The position numbers were made by a program, and so were the translations under genes. A stretch of 64,000 bases of DNA, from positions 186,001 to 250,000 of the forward strand of contig JAGKQI010000087.1 of assembly GCA_018806915.1 (NCBI GenBank), written 5' to 3'. Under the pieces are notes generated by a model. It ran no database searches. It worked only from the letters and a program-made list of their open reading frames with translations, and was not told where the DNA came from. Positions 19,320-30,080 of the stretch are shown here, piece by piece. Every line of letters starts with the position of its first letter. Positions within the stretch are counted from its first letter, which is position 1. This DNA comes from Phytophthora colocasiae. Lineage: Eukaryota; Oomycota; Peronosporomycetes; Peronosporales; Peronosporaceae.

Positions 19320-20707
19320 ATGGACTCATCTCCTGCGTCCCCACCGCTGCTTGTTCCCTGCGATGACGCCGCGACGCTCGAAGCTGCGCTCGATTTCGTC
19401 GACAACTGCGACGATTTACCGTCGGATGTTGTGGATCCGGACCAAGCGCAAGACTTTGATGTCACGCTAAGCAATTTGTCTGAATTCCTGGATAAAGCCG
19501 ACCTTCCATCGATAAAACCCTCCGCAGACATTGAACAGCATAACGCTGTGCTATCGGAATCAAGTAGTCGCCGTCGGACGACTCCAAAGCAGGAAATCGC
19601 TCAATTACGAGCTGAAGAGCGTGATTTGGCGTGCAGACTCGAAGTGCTGAGACTACAGGCGTACGACCACAAGCAGCAGAACATTTCCAGCAAGAACAGC
19701 AAAGTGTTGCCGTTCTGGAAGAAGATCGCGTCTCGACAGTACCAGACACGTCTGGACTCGGAGAGGGAGAATCGACGACTACGATCTCTGGTGAAAATGC
19801 ACGTTGGAAGGGCGAAGCGCCTGACAATCGCATGGAAGAAGCAAATGACGGCAGAGGTGCGTTTAGAAATGATGTGGAGTGTTGTAGAGACTGATTCTTA
19901 TGCTTCTTCAATGTTATGTAGGGATACAAAGAGCAACATCCTACTACCAGCCAGCATTCCGATGAAGTTGCCACTCCGGATACTCCTATCGTGATGGAAC
20001 AACTCAAGAATGAGGCAGATGAAGTCTATGCTGCACTTGATGCATTCTGTGTCGGTATACGGCAGCAGCACCGAAGTCGCGTCCCGTTTTTAGAGCATTC
20101 GGAAGCGTATTCGGTCCCCTTCACAAGGCAAACAGTGGATCGTGTTATCTGGCACAAACTTGAGTCGCGCTTTCACGGCAATGAGGTACAGTTTTCTATT
20201 GGGCTCAGCTACGTTGGGACGGGCTGTATATTTTACTTACACGCAGTTTGGTTAACTTCACAGCAACAAATGAGCTCTACAGACGACACAATCACCTGTT
20301 GTGCACGTCGCAGTCTTCAATTACCCGGTATGAGCTTGACTCTTCGTATACGCTACGTAGCAAGGAAGTTCCACGAAGCTGATCGTGCTGTCATTATCTC
20401 GCGGACGTTCATACAACCGCTGCACCTGAACATCCCGGCACAAGTGGGTTTCAGAGAGACTCAAGTGTATATCGTCACGTCAAGTGAGTCGCTTATCGAG
20501 ACGAAGGAGGGAAATGTGTTAGCACTTGTGGATACCCACACAAGTGTGACTGGTGATGGCCCCGATCGTGGAACAGGTGACGGAATGCGCGCTTGGATGA
20601 CCTCATCTGACGCGGCAGACGTACGAGGTGTTTGGATGACTGCTCTTCAATTGCGCAAGACTGGTATCGAGGATCTGCTCTTTGAGGAATCCAGAACTCA
20701 ACGATAA
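19320..20707 (+). CDS. bZIP/START-like protein, M96-like family (intact)
   Basis: I infer three exons: 19320-19856, 19922-20185 and 20264-20707, all phase 0, about 414 residues. Both introns have GT...AG ends and are 65 and 78 nt. Exon 1 has an acidic leader, a basic patch (SRRRTTPKQEIAQLR), a coiled coil and the family signature FWKKIASRQYQTRLDSERENRRLRSLV, which looks like a weak bZIP-type segment. Exons 2-3 give a START-like domain (EVYAALDAF, PFTRQTVDRVIW, then YVARKFHEADRAVIISR and a GIEDLLFEE tail). The closest named family I recall is the oomycete 'M96 mating-specific' proteins. Ligand and target are unknown; the domain pairing suggests a lipid- or small-molecule-responsive regulator, which is inference. 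Confidence 0.75.
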
Positions 20708-20837
20708 TAACGCTACCGTACAGTTGGCATTTTTTTGCAGACAGCATCATCATACTACAGTCGGCGTGACTAAACATCGCGTTTTCCGTGAATTATTATC
20801 ACTCAGTCTACACGACAACCTGTCATCGACAAGTCAA

Positions 20838-21124
20838 ATGGCGCCATCAAATTGTACACAGTCTTCTGGACGTCGACAGCCCAGGTCGACGGGAGGGAAA
20901 AACACAGAGTCAGAAATCGGAAATTGAACGTCTCCGACAAGAATCGAAGATATTGGAAGACGAACTGGATCGACTCATGCTACAGCGAGGACTCCAACAG
21001 AAAGGGATCTCTAACCCCTCGAGCCAAGGGAGAAATCGCCCGCAGCAACAAACAACGCGTAAATACCTAGGGGTTGAAGGGTATTGCACGATTGCACCTC
21101 GTAAGTCCAAGACGCACTCTGAAT
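20838..21124 (+). pseudogene. Left half of bZIP gene split by Ngaro-like element
   Basis: The plus frame shows TQSQKSEIERLRQESKILE and DELDRLMLQRGL, the basic/coiled-coil opening of the family. It then runs straight into the A1 repeat of the Ngaro-like element at 21125. The expected next motif (WxxIAxRQ) is found 12 kb away at 32983, on the far side of the element, as KGIAKRQWGELLKAQ. The start codon is unclear: upstream ATGs lie in two frames (20682 and 20838), and at least one small frameshift is likely. Confidence 0.6.
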
Positions 21125-21356
21125 TGGTGTTTTTGTAGAGGTACGATGGAAAGACGTTTTTTCCGGAAGGCTAGCTGCGCTATAGCACCACATGCTCAGG
21201 TTTGTCACCGTCTGCGAGTGAACTGAGATCGGGAAGTGGAGACTCAACATCAACTTCAAGTACACTCGCCGGAGCGACATCGCAGTACAACCAGCACGGA
21301 CAGTCTCCTCACTTTCAAATTTACAAGTTCGAGTTCAAGTATCAACCAACAAAAAA
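21125..21356 (+). repeat. Ngaro-like repeat A1
   Basis: 232 bp, begins TGGTGTTTTTGTAGAGG. Nearly identical to A2 at 26636-26867, with only a few substitutions (for example ACATCAACTTCAAG versus AGATCAACTTTAAG). The gag ATG follows 15 nt after it. Confidence 0.93.
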
Positions 21357-21371
21357 AACAACTTTCCTTGC

Positions 21372-23447
21372 ATGACCATCATGCCCGCTCAAGTCGCCCT
21401 ACTGTTTCCTGAGGATGTACCCCAAGAAGCAAACAGTCAACTAGCGGCGCCGACCTACGCCGAAATATTCGACGACTCTGAGCCCGAACGGGTTTGCGTA
21501 CGCACCCTTGCAACATCAAATGAGGACGACTTGCAACCGCAGTGGGAGGCCTGGCTACCTCGCTCCATCGCATTCCGTCGTCTGGTGTGGTCGGCTGAGC
21601 CGTCGTCCGGCGGTGCAGGGAACCTCCTCTGGAGAGCGGTGGTTCTCCAGGGACCAAGTGGGCCGATTTACGGCCAGGTCATCGAGTACAAGGGATCAAC
21701 TGTGTCGATCCGTTCGATGTCAGGGATCACCTCGTCGCCAGCCGCCACTGTCGACGAGATTGCTCCAGTCATCGCAATCCTGCTCTTCAAGGCCAAACTC
21801 ACCCGTCGTGCACGAGCCGATACCAGCAGCGCTCATGGACTGATTCTTGACCGCCTCTTGGGTCAAAACGGAACGACTGCAACTCGTTCGGTTCGCCAAT
21901 TGCTAGCCGGTATCGTGCCAATCACATCGCTTCCTCGTCCGTCTGACAATATCCTCTGGCGCTGCCCACGTACGGGGTCGGATAAGACGTGCACAATAGA
22001 GCATGTGGTGAACTTTGGGTATTACCATGACGGAGAAAAAGTACCTCCTCCTTCGGTGCGCCTTGGTAGCAACTTCTGCGATGAACCCGTGCACTCACCA
22101 CCAAGGCATGAAGAGCGTCAAGAAACTACCTCGGGTACAAATACGAGAGACGATACTACCGACCGTGCTCCTCTGGCAGAGCTGCTCGACACGTTAGACC
22201 AGGCGGAGGAAACTCAGTATCCGAGTTTTGTGCGCAACCAACTCCATGACCATGATGAGACCTGCAGTAAGTCGGATGACGAGACCTACGCGAGACCGAC
22301 TATATCAGACACGACAGCAAGAAATGGCACCGCTCCATCAGCCCCGGTGCGCATTATGTCGGTCCTCGCAAATTACCCCGATCTGCTGGAGACGTACGCA
22401 TCACAACTGCAACAGCTTGGCCCAGAACGGAAGCGACCTCGCCTGCACGCTATTTCAGACTCAGTCCCAGTGGTTACGCGCTATGAGGATGCAGCAGAAC
22501 GCCGGCATAGCTTCCGACCTTCTCAAGGACAACAGGCAGTGCACGAGGCAATTACGGCTAGCGAACACAGAGGTAAGTCCCCTGCACTTTTCGTGGAGTA
22601 TGTCAGGTCGTCCCATGCAACCAAGTTCCTACCTCATCCTGCTATCCTGAGTCGACTGTACGACTTTCAATTTGGCGTTTGTGGACTTTCAGTACTTCAC
22701 TTTCAGCGTTTCGACCTCAGTGCCAAGCTTGAACACGCCGGGTCAAACTCCGTGAACCTCAGAAATTTTTCGGTAAAAGTGGCACTTCCAAGCTTGCCGA
22801 CGAATCCAAGCCACAGTAGCTTGTGCAACTCGCTCAGCATTCTCGGGACGTACGCCGAAGAATTCTTTGATGCGCCGACGCGACGTCTGCTTACTTCGGC
22901 AAAGTCATTTGCAGAAGAGCTGACTGACTATGCGCCGTGGTCCCCTGACGAGGTGAAGGCCATTGCCTTCTGGTTCAGCAATGTGCTCGGGGCCTACCGA
23001 CGGGCTATGGAGTTTGATATCAGTCAAGGAACGTCGACACGGTCTGAGCTCACGTGCCGATTTTGTATGCAAGATGCTGAGCTTAATGGAATGCTGTTGA
23101 AATTCTCGCGAGGTCGTGACCAAGGAATACGACGTGGTAAGAGAGACAGTCATGAGACTCAACTGGATACATCAGACCGACCTCAGTACCGAAGCAACCG
23201 TCCTAATGGCCACCAAGCTTCACGGCGCCAAGTCCCGATCGCGGTGACACAGGCTGCACCTCGCCTGAATGGCAAGCAGCTCTGCCTTCGATACATATCC
23301 ATCAAAGGCTGTCCGTCAAAGGCCCCTGACCGCTGTACGTATGAGTTTCTCGGGCATTTCAATCCGGAGACGCTAGACCCGGTTGTTCGAGAGTACGTCG
23401 TGGAGAAATACGGCGGCCTCAGCTCTGAAATGAGCGATCGAGTCTGA
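21372..23447 (+). CDS. Gag-like protein of Ngaro-like element
   Basis: 691 residues from ATG 21372. The N-terminal 250 residues have no recognised fold. The middle is polar and acidic. A conserved block near residues 400-470 (SPALFVEYVRSSHATKFLPHPAILSRLYDFQFGVCGLSVLHFQRF) matches the minus-strand gag at 3039-4832 (VEYVQVSWRKFGFFPHPAVLRGLF). The C terminus has CLRYISIKGCPSK, a later Cys and a HFNPETL block, a probable zinc-binding nucleocapsid-like motif. The stop is TGA at 23445-23447; the downstream RT frame is in the same register, so stop-codon readthrough could make gag-pol. Confidence 0.8.
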   Translation: MTIMPAQVALLFPEDVPQEANSQLAAPTYAEIFDDSEPERVCVRTLATSNEDDLQPQWEAWLPRSIAFRRLVWSAEPSSGGAGNLLWRAVVLQGPSGPIYGQVIEYKGSTVSIRSMSGITSSPAATVDEIAPVIAILLFKAKLTRRARADTSSAHGLILDRLLGQNGTTATRSVRQLLAGIVPITSLPRPSDNILWRCPRTGSDKTCTIEHVVNFGYYHDGEKVPPPSVRLGSNFCDEPVHSPPRHEERQETTSGTNTRDDTTDRAPLAELLDTLDQAEETQYPSFVRNQLHDHDETCSKSDDETYARPTISDTTARNGTAPSAPVRIMSVLANYPDLLETYASQLQQLGPERKRPRLHAISDSVPVVTRYEDAAERRHSFRPSQGQQAVHEAITASEHRGKSPALFVEYVRSSHATKFLPHPAILSRLYDFQFGVCGLSVLHFQRFDLSAKLEHAGSNSVNLRNFSVKVALPSLPTNPSHSSLCNSLSILGTYAEEFFDAPTRRLLTSAKSFAEELTDYAPWSPDEVKAIAFWFSNVLGAYRRAMEFDISQGTSTRSELTCRFCMQDAELNGMLLKFSRGRDQGIRRGKRDSHETQLDTSDRPQYRSNRPNGHQASRRQVPIAVTQAAPRLNGKQLCLRYISIKGCPSKAPDRCTYEFLGHFNPETLDPVVREYVVEKYGGLSSEMSDRV

Positions 23448-23501
23448 AAAAAGGGGTGTACCCGGACACCATCATTCAGAATAAGCCTCGCCGTTGTTAC
23501 A

Positions 23502-25440
23502 GTGGTTCAAGCTTGCCTCGAAGCACTGCTGCGTGCGGACGAGTCGAAGATCAAGGCACACCGGGTGGCCGCCTTTAAGAAGGCCGGTGTTCCATTTCCT
23601 GAGTTATCAACATCGTCAATCACAGCTAGGCTACAGCCAAACTCTACCATCAATGCACAACTTCAAACCGGGATATCAGAAGTGGTGCGCAGATTGCATC
23701 TGTCCCTCCGAGACACGATCCGACTTTGGAGGGGTCAATGCGAAGCAGATCCACGACCGAATAAAGCGCTGCGATGTGATCATCTGTCGTGGCTTCTCGA
23801 AGGGTTTACTCAGCTACCACTGCTTCTGGATATGATTCGAAATGGAGTAACGCATGACTTTCGGCCGATCAAGACATCTAATCAGAGTGCATCGACAGCC
23901 AACCACAAGTCTGCTCGGATATGGAGCAATGCACTGAGACGAAGTATTCGTGAAGGTCAAGATGCGGGAACATACCTAGTTGTGGACATCGATGCCGCTG
24001 AAGTATGGAAGGAGGTTCATATTAGCCCGTTCGGGTGTGTCCCAAAAGCTGACGCGGACCCCACAGTCGAAGCGAGGGTTATTCACGATCTATCGTACCC
24101 GGCAGGTCAGTCGATCAATAGCTCGTCCGATACCAACACTCTACCGCGTCTACAGTATGAGCACGTACACAAACTGGCGCGACGGATTGAAGAGCTGAAG
24201 ACTCGTCGCTATACAAGTAGAGTTAAACTCAAGCGCGGGGATGTCAAATCTGCTTTTAGGAATGTCTACGGGAGCACCGAAGTTTGCGGTCGATTTGCAG
24301 GAAAACTTCCTGACGAAGGCGCTTTGGTAATCGACCTTGCACTCCCGTTTGGATGGACCGGATCCCCCGCTCATTACGGTGTATTTGGGTCAGCTATCAC
24401 ACACCTCCGTGAAAAATGAAAGTCCGGCCACTCTTGATCCGTGTGCTACGGACTCTGAACCATTTTTCTGCTATACATGGGTTGATGACCATGTCTTAGT
24501 CGAAGAAGACCGGGGCAATCGATTAGAACTACATATGCGAGTCAGCACTTCGTCTCGCAATGTTGGCGGTCCTCGGTCCCCGCTCCATCAACGAAAAGAA
24601 ATTCTCTAGCTGGTCTACCCGACTTCGGGCATTAGGATTGGACTGGGACACCGAACTACGCTCTGTCTCGATGCCTGAGGAGAAGATCACGAAAGCATTA
24701 CTCCGCGTGCACGCCATGCTCCAGCACAAGTCGGCGACACGGACACAGCTGTGCAAACTATTGGGATCTTTACGTCACGTGTGTTCGTGTATCCATTCCG
24801 CAAAACCGCTGTTCCAACGTATTGCAGCTCTCCATCGACGTGCTCCTCGTTTGGGGTCGATTGCAGTGTCTGAAGGTGCTATTCTCGATTTGCAATGGTT
24901 TCAGCATGTTCTACGACATGGTCAGCTTCGGAGTATCCCCCTCAAGTTCTTTGGAGAATTTCCGGCTCCAGACGTGCACTTGTATATGGATGCCAGCGAC
25001 ACAGGCCTCTGTGCACTCCATCCAGCACGTCGCGAATATATTCGCCTAAAGTTTGACGAAGAAGAACGCACTCGTATTCGACAAGGGGGATTTTCAATTA
25101 ATATCAGGGAACAACTTGGTGCTGTACTTGCCACCCTCTGCTGGGGTCGCGAGTGGTGTCGCCGTGCTACTTCGAAAATGACGCACGTACGCTGCTGGAT
25201 TGATAATCGGTCAGCAGTAGCCTGGTGCAACAATCTCAACAGTCGGGAACCCAGTGCGCAGGAGCTGAATCGAGTGCTGGGTGCCATCGAAGCACAATGG
25301 GCTTTATATGTTTCTGCTAAGCATTTACCTGGCGCAATCAACACGATGGCTGACCTGGGATCTCGTGCATGGGACGAACCTCGACTGACAAATTGGCGAT
25401 CACTAACTAACGGTTGGACGCAGATATCAATTCCCAACGC
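23502..25440 (+). pseudogene. RT-RNase H of Ngaro-like element, frames broken
   Basis: The frame is in register with gag across one TGA. 23502-24419 holds the RT fingers and palm: ISPFGCVPK, ARVIHDLSYPAG, KRGDVKSAFRN (catalytic Asp) and VIDLALPFGW. A TGA at 24417 and a change of register precede the catalytic box TWVDDHVLVEED (24470-24510). A second change near 24530 leads to the thumb (INEKKFSSW, LGSLRHV) and RNase H. RNase H shows YMDASDTGLCAL, INIREQLGAVLATL, CWIDNRSAVAWC and LPGAINTMADLGSR, the D-E-D-D set. The lesions suggest a dead copy; recoding at the YxDD region is less likely. Confidence 0.85.
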
Positions 25441-26493
25441 TATACGCAAGATTTACTCGGCGAGATGGTCCGCCTTCAGCAGTGCTCCCTCGCTGAATCA
25501 TCCAGACGTCAGTACAAGGGAACCTGGCAGCAATGGAGAAAGTTTTGTGAGCGCCTCGGAGTGTCAAGGTGGCTCCCGCAACACGACTTGGACACGCAAT
25601 CCTTACTGCTGGTTATCTTCGCCATTCACTGCTGGACCGGAGGAAATCAACACGGTAGAGCCTCTGCAAGTACCATTCAGTCTAAAATCTGCCATATCAA
25701 TTGGTATCATCGGGCATTTGCCGGATTCGAACCTCGACTCCGTCCAAATCATGCCCTCGCTCTCGCCGGAATGCGTCGAACAAGTCCAGCAACAAGGCGA
25801 AGGGGTGCCGTCACGAGAACAATGCTGCAGTGGATTATCCGCCACCTCGACTTCCAACAAGCCCAGCACCGCGTTATCGCAGGGGCTGCACTACTGGACT
25901 TCTTTTTTCTACTCCGAAGCGCAGAATACCTAGCGGTAAAAGGCCGAAGGCGTGTATACACTCTGCAAGTGCGTGACGTTAGCTTCCGAGACGAGCTCGG
26001 GTTCAAAACAGCAAACCCTATGCGAGCGGTAAGCGTGGAAATCTCACTGCGAGGGCAGAAGAATGACCAACAAGGTCAGGGAGAGAAACGAGTTCTTTCA
26101 TGTTCAAGTCATCAGACTCTCTGTCCAGTATATGCTGCACGGCTGCTCATGGATAACGCAAGAAGCTTACAACTCCAGCCTGAAGAACCAATCTGCTCAA
26201 TCAAGGCGTCGACAATGTTGTCCGCCGAAATCATGTCAAAAGTGCTCCAAGCCGCAGCCAAAGCGACAGGAGAAGATGCCACGCTCTTCTCGTGCCACTC
26301 CTTACGACGCGGAGGCGCGACCGCCCTCCTGTCAGCCGGAGTGGACAGTACCGCGGTAATGCTGCATGGAAGGTGGAAGTCTGACTCATACCAGCGATAC
26401 ACGTCGTACACAAACGAGACGGGCCGATTCCTGGCAACGCGAATGGCATTCGGGGGTTCATACACCTCGCAGCAACCTGTGCATCGGCAATGA
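25414..26493 (+). CDS. Tyrosine recombinase of Ngaro-like element
   Basis: The frame is open from 25414 (TTG); the first ATG is at 25465. It overlaps the RNase H tail in another register. The N-terminal SAM-like part reads SSRRQYKGTWQQWRKFCERLG. Catalytic residues can be placed: the first Arg in FFLLRSAEYLAVKG, then HSLRRGGATALL (HxxR), HGRWKSD (His/Trp) and the nucleophile Tyr in SYQRYTSYT. The enzyme would integrate a circular cDNA by site-specific recombination in place of a DDE integrase, which explains the lack of a target duplication. The frame is complete and ends 7 nt before B1. Confidence 0.88.
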   Translation: MDADINSQRYTQDLLGEMVRLQQCSLAESSRRQYKGTWQQWRKFCERLGVSRWLPQHDLDTQSLLLVIFAIHCWTGGNQHGRASASTIQSKICHINWYHRAFAGFEPRLRPNHALALAGMRRTSPATRRRGAVTRTMLQWIIRHLDFQQAQHRVIAGAALLDFFFLLRSAEYLAVKGRRRVYTLQVRDVSFRDELGFKTANPMRAVSVEISLRGQKNDQQGQGEKRVLSCSSHQTLCPVYAARLLMDNARSLQLQPEEPICSIKASTMLSAEIMSKVLQAAAKATGEDATLFSCHSLRRGGATALLSAGVDSTAVMLHGRWKSDSYQRYTSYTNETGRFLATRMAFGGSYTSQQPVHRQ

Positions 26494-26500
26494 GCTCATG

Positions 26501-26635
26501 GGGCACACGCTCCTCAGCGTGGCTCATAAGCCGATACTACAACGCACTTGCTGCTGCAATACACTACAGTTTGAATCCCCACGCCATGCTTACCAGGTAC
26601 TAACACTCCAGATCTGCTAGTACTGACGTTGAAAA
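26501..26635 (+). repeat. Ngaro-like repeat B1
   Basis: 135 bp, from GGGCACACGCTCC to GACGTTGAAAA. The first 103 bp equal 26886-26988 and the last 32 bp equal 32951-32982. Confidence 0.93.
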
Positions 26636-26867
26636 TGGTGTTTTTGTAGAGGTACGATGGAAAGACGTTTTTTCCGGAAGGCTAGCTGCGCTATAGCACC
26701 ACATGCTCAGGTTTGTCACCGTCTGCGAGTGAACTGAGATCGGGAAGTGGAGACTCAAGATCAACTTTAAGTACACTCGCCGGAGCGACATCGCAGTACA
26801 ACCAGCACGGACAGTCTCCTCACTTTCAAATTTACAAGTTCGAGTTCAAGTATCAACCAACAAAAAA
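26636..26867 (+). repeat. Ngaro-like repeat A2
   Basis: 232 bp copy of A1, abutting B1 directly (GAAAA/TGGTG). An 18-bp unique spacer separates it from B2. Confidence 0.93.
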
Positions 26868-26885
26868 CCCACCACGTCCCTCCCA

Positions 26886-26988
26886 GGGCACACGCTCCTC
26901 AGCGTGGCTCATAAGCCGATACTACAACGCACTTGCTGCTGCAATACACTACAGTTTGAATCCCCACGCCATGCTTACCAGGTACTAA
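26886..26988 (+). repeat. Ngaro-like repeat B2, first part
   Basis: 103 bp identical to the start of B1. It ends ACTAA where the LTR element begins; the remainder of B2 is at 32951-32982 after a duplicated CTAA (32947-32950). Confidence 0.92.
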
Positions 26989-27980
26989 TGTGGACAGGTA
27001 GTGCTCCACGCACCTGGAACACAAGCAATGTCAGAAGAATCCCGCGTCGCAGTGACAATTGATCTCACTGGTGACGACGAAGACAGTTGAAAGTGGACGA
27101 CAAGTCAATCGGGATCAACGGAGTGCAGGACGGTGACGAGCAGGGCTACAGACACAAGACATTGGCGGAGACGTTGAAGTTGCAGGACGACGGCTACATG
27201 AGAAGATCGCTACAGGAGGGATGACACGGAGCAGTTACGATGGAGATAAGTATACGACCAAGGCGAACGACGCAGATAGAAGACAGTGAACGGCGGAGAA
27301 AGCTTGCAGAGCGTCGCCGAAGGAAGATCCTGACGGTGGCGACCAGTATAGTTAGTTTAGGTGTAGTCTAGAAGGGCGACGGTAGCTAGGGGAGCTCTGG
27401 GTGTGCGGTCAGCCGCCACACCTCCCAGTTGCGATTCTGCTCGGTTGAGAAGAGTTAAGCAGCTGAACACGACGCGTGGAGTACTGCGACCAAGGGGTCG
27501 GCTTCACCCAACAGCATTCAGAGGTTTCGTACGTGGCTTCGTTCTGCGACGTACTGGTCGGCGGAGGCGTATCGAGTCATTAGTGAGGTGAGGCACAGGG
27601 TTCTGAGGTGGCGATCATGAAGGAGTCTGTGTAGAGGGCTGGGATCTCGGTTAGCGACCGAGTGGCTACGGTGCCTACTGATGGCGTCTTGGCCGTATGA
27701 ACTGAGTCTGGAACGTGGAAGGTGAAGACGTGCTATGAGAGTCTCAGTTTACGTATATTTACATGTTACATGTTCGGGCAAGCGTGAGGACAGGCTGTCA
27801 ACCTACCCGAGGTTGATGGTTGCTGCTAATGTCCCCTCCCTAAGCTGTCTCTGCTGGATTTCAGCAACCGGTTGGTCCACCTAGTTTTACTGGTGACAGA
27901 CGACTTCTAGCTCCTGCTCGTGTGACCCACACGCTCCCTCTAGTTGGATTACAGCGGCGTTTAAGAGAAGTAGCCGACAT
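26989..27980 (+). repeat. 5' LTR of gag-only element
   Basis: 992 bp, TG...CA ends. It contains codons for a MSEESRVAVTIDLTGDDEDS tail (about 27027-27088), which in the 3' LTR is the end of an ORF. A PBS-like TGGTGGTCATTACAGTGG follows directly at 27981. Confidence 0.93.
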
Positions 27981-28394
27981 GGTGGTCATTACAGTGGCTT
28001 TCTGGGCAAGTTTGCAATAAGGTGGACTTTGCGAGCCTAGTCACAGTGGGCAAGGACCATGGCAGGACACTCTGTACTGGGAGTGGTGCAATACTGGCAC
28101 TAGGTGTACTGGCCTATCCTGTAGGCGTACGGAAGTAAGGAAGCACAGACGTTAGGCAATACGGGCCTACTACAGACACAGGGCAAGAAGGCCATCTACA
28201 GAGATTCCGCACAGCATGAGCCACAGATACTGTTACTGAGGGGTTAGTAAGATACAGATACTGAACATGAGACTGGGTTTTGTATTACAGGAAGTTACGG
28301 ACACGGATACGGAAGTCACGAACAAGGAAGTTACAGACACGGATACGGAAGACACAGATAAGGAAGGCACAGATACTGAAAGTTAAAGGAAAGT
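27981..28394 (+). other. Leader of gag-only element: PBS and short repeats
   Basis: It begins with TGGTGGTCATTACAGTGG directly after the LTR, which fits the complement of a tRNA 3' end including CCA; the tRNA is not identified. 28285-28385 is a run of degenerate repeats around GACACGGATACGGAAG. No ORF of note. The packaging signal would be expected here, but I cannot see one. Confidence 0.6.
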
Positions 28395-29912
28395 ATGGTT
28401 CGACGATCGGCTAGTGCTGCGAGAGATGAACGGGCTGAACGGCGAGCCTCGTTTCACGACGCGGTAGCGGAAGCGGCACATGTAGCAGCGGACCCAGGAT
28501 TAGCCCAAGGAGGGGGAAACAAGTTCCACAGGCGGTCCTGCACAGCATTAGTGGGAAGTTCAATGCCGGAAACAGCAAACGTACGGGCAACGGCGGGTCA
28601 TACTCCTCGAGTTAGCGGCGGAAACAGTGGCGTCGCTTCGATGGTCAACATACCGGGATCGGGAGGAGGACAACAAGCACCAGTAGCACCAGTCGTACCG
28701 GCACCCGGGATAGCAGACAACCCTGGAGGCAATGGTAACGGCGGTGGTAACGACGACGGAGGGCAAGGTAACGACGGCGGAGACGACGGTGGACTGGGAC
28801 AAGCAGCACCAGTGCCTATGGGAGACGGCGGAGCAGGAGTGGGTGTTCCCGAAGCACTAGCAGCGGCGGTACCACCAGTGCCACCGACACCCCCTGCACA
28901 AGCTCCTCCACAGGTATTTGCAGTTCCACCAGCACCGACGTGGGTTTACCAGGCTCCACCAAGTCGAGAGAAGAAGTTGAGACTACCAAAGTTCAAGGGA
29001 CTAGGAGAACCGAAAGTCACTGTGAAAGCGTGGTTGAAAGCAGTTAAGAATGAGCTTCGGTGTCAGACAGCGATCCTGAGAACAGACTGGCGGGAGCATG
29101 AGGTCTTCATCGAGATGGTTGCAAGTCTTGAGGGTGAGGCGCTCATGTGGTACGACACTGTGGAGGACGCGTTTAGCCGGCGAGAAGACCAGACATTCGG
29201 CAATCTAAGTAAGATGATGAGGGACCGGTATATGGTCAAACGTTCGAACCCGGAGGTGGTTGCGAGGCTCCGTCAGCGACGACAGCAGCGAGGTGAATCC
29301 TTGGTCGAGTACGCACAGAAGCTTCGAGAAATCGCGTCAAGTAACCCCGTCGACGAAGAATGGTTGGTGGATTCGTTCCTGTCTGGCATGGGCAACGCGT
29401 GGTGTGCAACCTTGGTACGTGGGCGTCGCCCAGCGACGCTCAACGAAGCAGTGAACTCCGCCGTGGACCAGGTTGGCGAATACGGTGAAGGCTACGGGGT
29501 GGACTTGGCGACGGCCATACGCGCGCACGACGAGCGAGCAACGACGAGCAACGCTACTCCAGCGATGTCGACTCCCGAATTACTCAGACCACAGCAGTTC
29601 TCGGGCGGTGGAAACTTGGGATCTGTCGTGTCTGGCTACGATGATGTGGGTTTGGCAAGTGGCCCTCCTCCGAGGTACGACGTTGAAGGAAGGTTAGTGC
29701 TCCCAGCTGGAGGTGCTACACTTCAAGCAGGCAGTCAGTGGAACATAGTGATTCCTGCTGGATACCGGTTAGTACCAGAAGCGACAGCGACGACAGCAAC
29801 GGGTACAGCAGCTAACACGGCAGCGACGAAACAGACGTCGATTCGCCAACAGACTCCTCAGCACCAACGTTCAGATGGAAGAGAGCAGCCCGGTAGTAAC
29901 TCAGAGCAGTGA
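28395..29912 (+). CDS. Gag of the pol-less LTR element
   Basis: 505 residues from ATG 28395. Residues 100-190 are Gly/Asn/Asp-rich and then Pro/Ala-rich. Residues about 195-350 form a typical retrotransposon-gag domain: KLRLPKFKGLGEPKVTV, AWLKAVKNEL, GEALMWYDTV, MMRDRYM, RQRRGESLVEYAQKLREIA, DSFLSGMG. The C-terminal 130 residues are low-complexity Thr/Ala/Gln-rich, and no CCHC knuckle is visible. The domain would assemble particles; the missing zinc knuckle may be compensated by the Arg-rich proteins encoded downstream. It is intact, which is notable in an element without pol. Confidence 0.85.
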   Translation: MVRRSASAARDERAERRASFHDAVAEAAHVAADPGLAQGGGNKFHRRSCTALVGSSMPETANVRATAGHTPRVSGGNSGVASMVNIPGSGGGQQAPVAPVVPAPGIADNPGGNGNGGGNDDGGQGNDGGDDGGLGQAAPVPMGDGGAGVGVPEALAAAVPPVPPTPPAQAPPQVFAVPPAPTWVYQAPPSREKKLRLPKFKGLGEPKVTVKAWLKAVKNELRCQTAILRTDWREHEVFIEMVASLEGEALMWYDTVEDAFSRREDQTFGNLSKMMRDRYMVKRSNPEVVARLRQRRQQRGESLVEYAQKLREIASSNPVDEEWLVDSFLSGMGNAWCATLVRGRRPATLNEAVNSAVDQVGEYGEGYGVDLATAIRAHDERATTSNATPAMSTPELLRPQQFSGGGNLGSVVSGYDDVGLASGPPPRYDVEGRLVLPAGGATLQAGSQWNIVIPAGYRLVPEATATTATGTAANTAATKQTSIRQQTPQHQRSDGREQPGSNSEQ

Positions 29913-30080
29913 GGGTGGAAACCAGGATGCGAACAGCAACTCGGGAAACGACGGGCCGATGTAAGGGCCCCGGCCCAACATCACGCACGGCAAGAACGGG
30001 GAGCGAGAGGCACGGACGAACCAAGACGAGGGTGGCTGGTATTAGAACAGAAGACAGAAGGCAATGTACAGCAGGATTCA

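Noticed and set aside
20186..20246. Intron ending at ACGCAG
   Set aside because: A 61-nt intron would put the next exon out of frame (immediate stop); the acceptor at 20261-20263 keeps phase.
25414..26493. Phage or integron-type integrase
   Set aside because: The recombinase is linked to RT-RNase H and split direct repeats, which fits a Ngaro-like retroelement.
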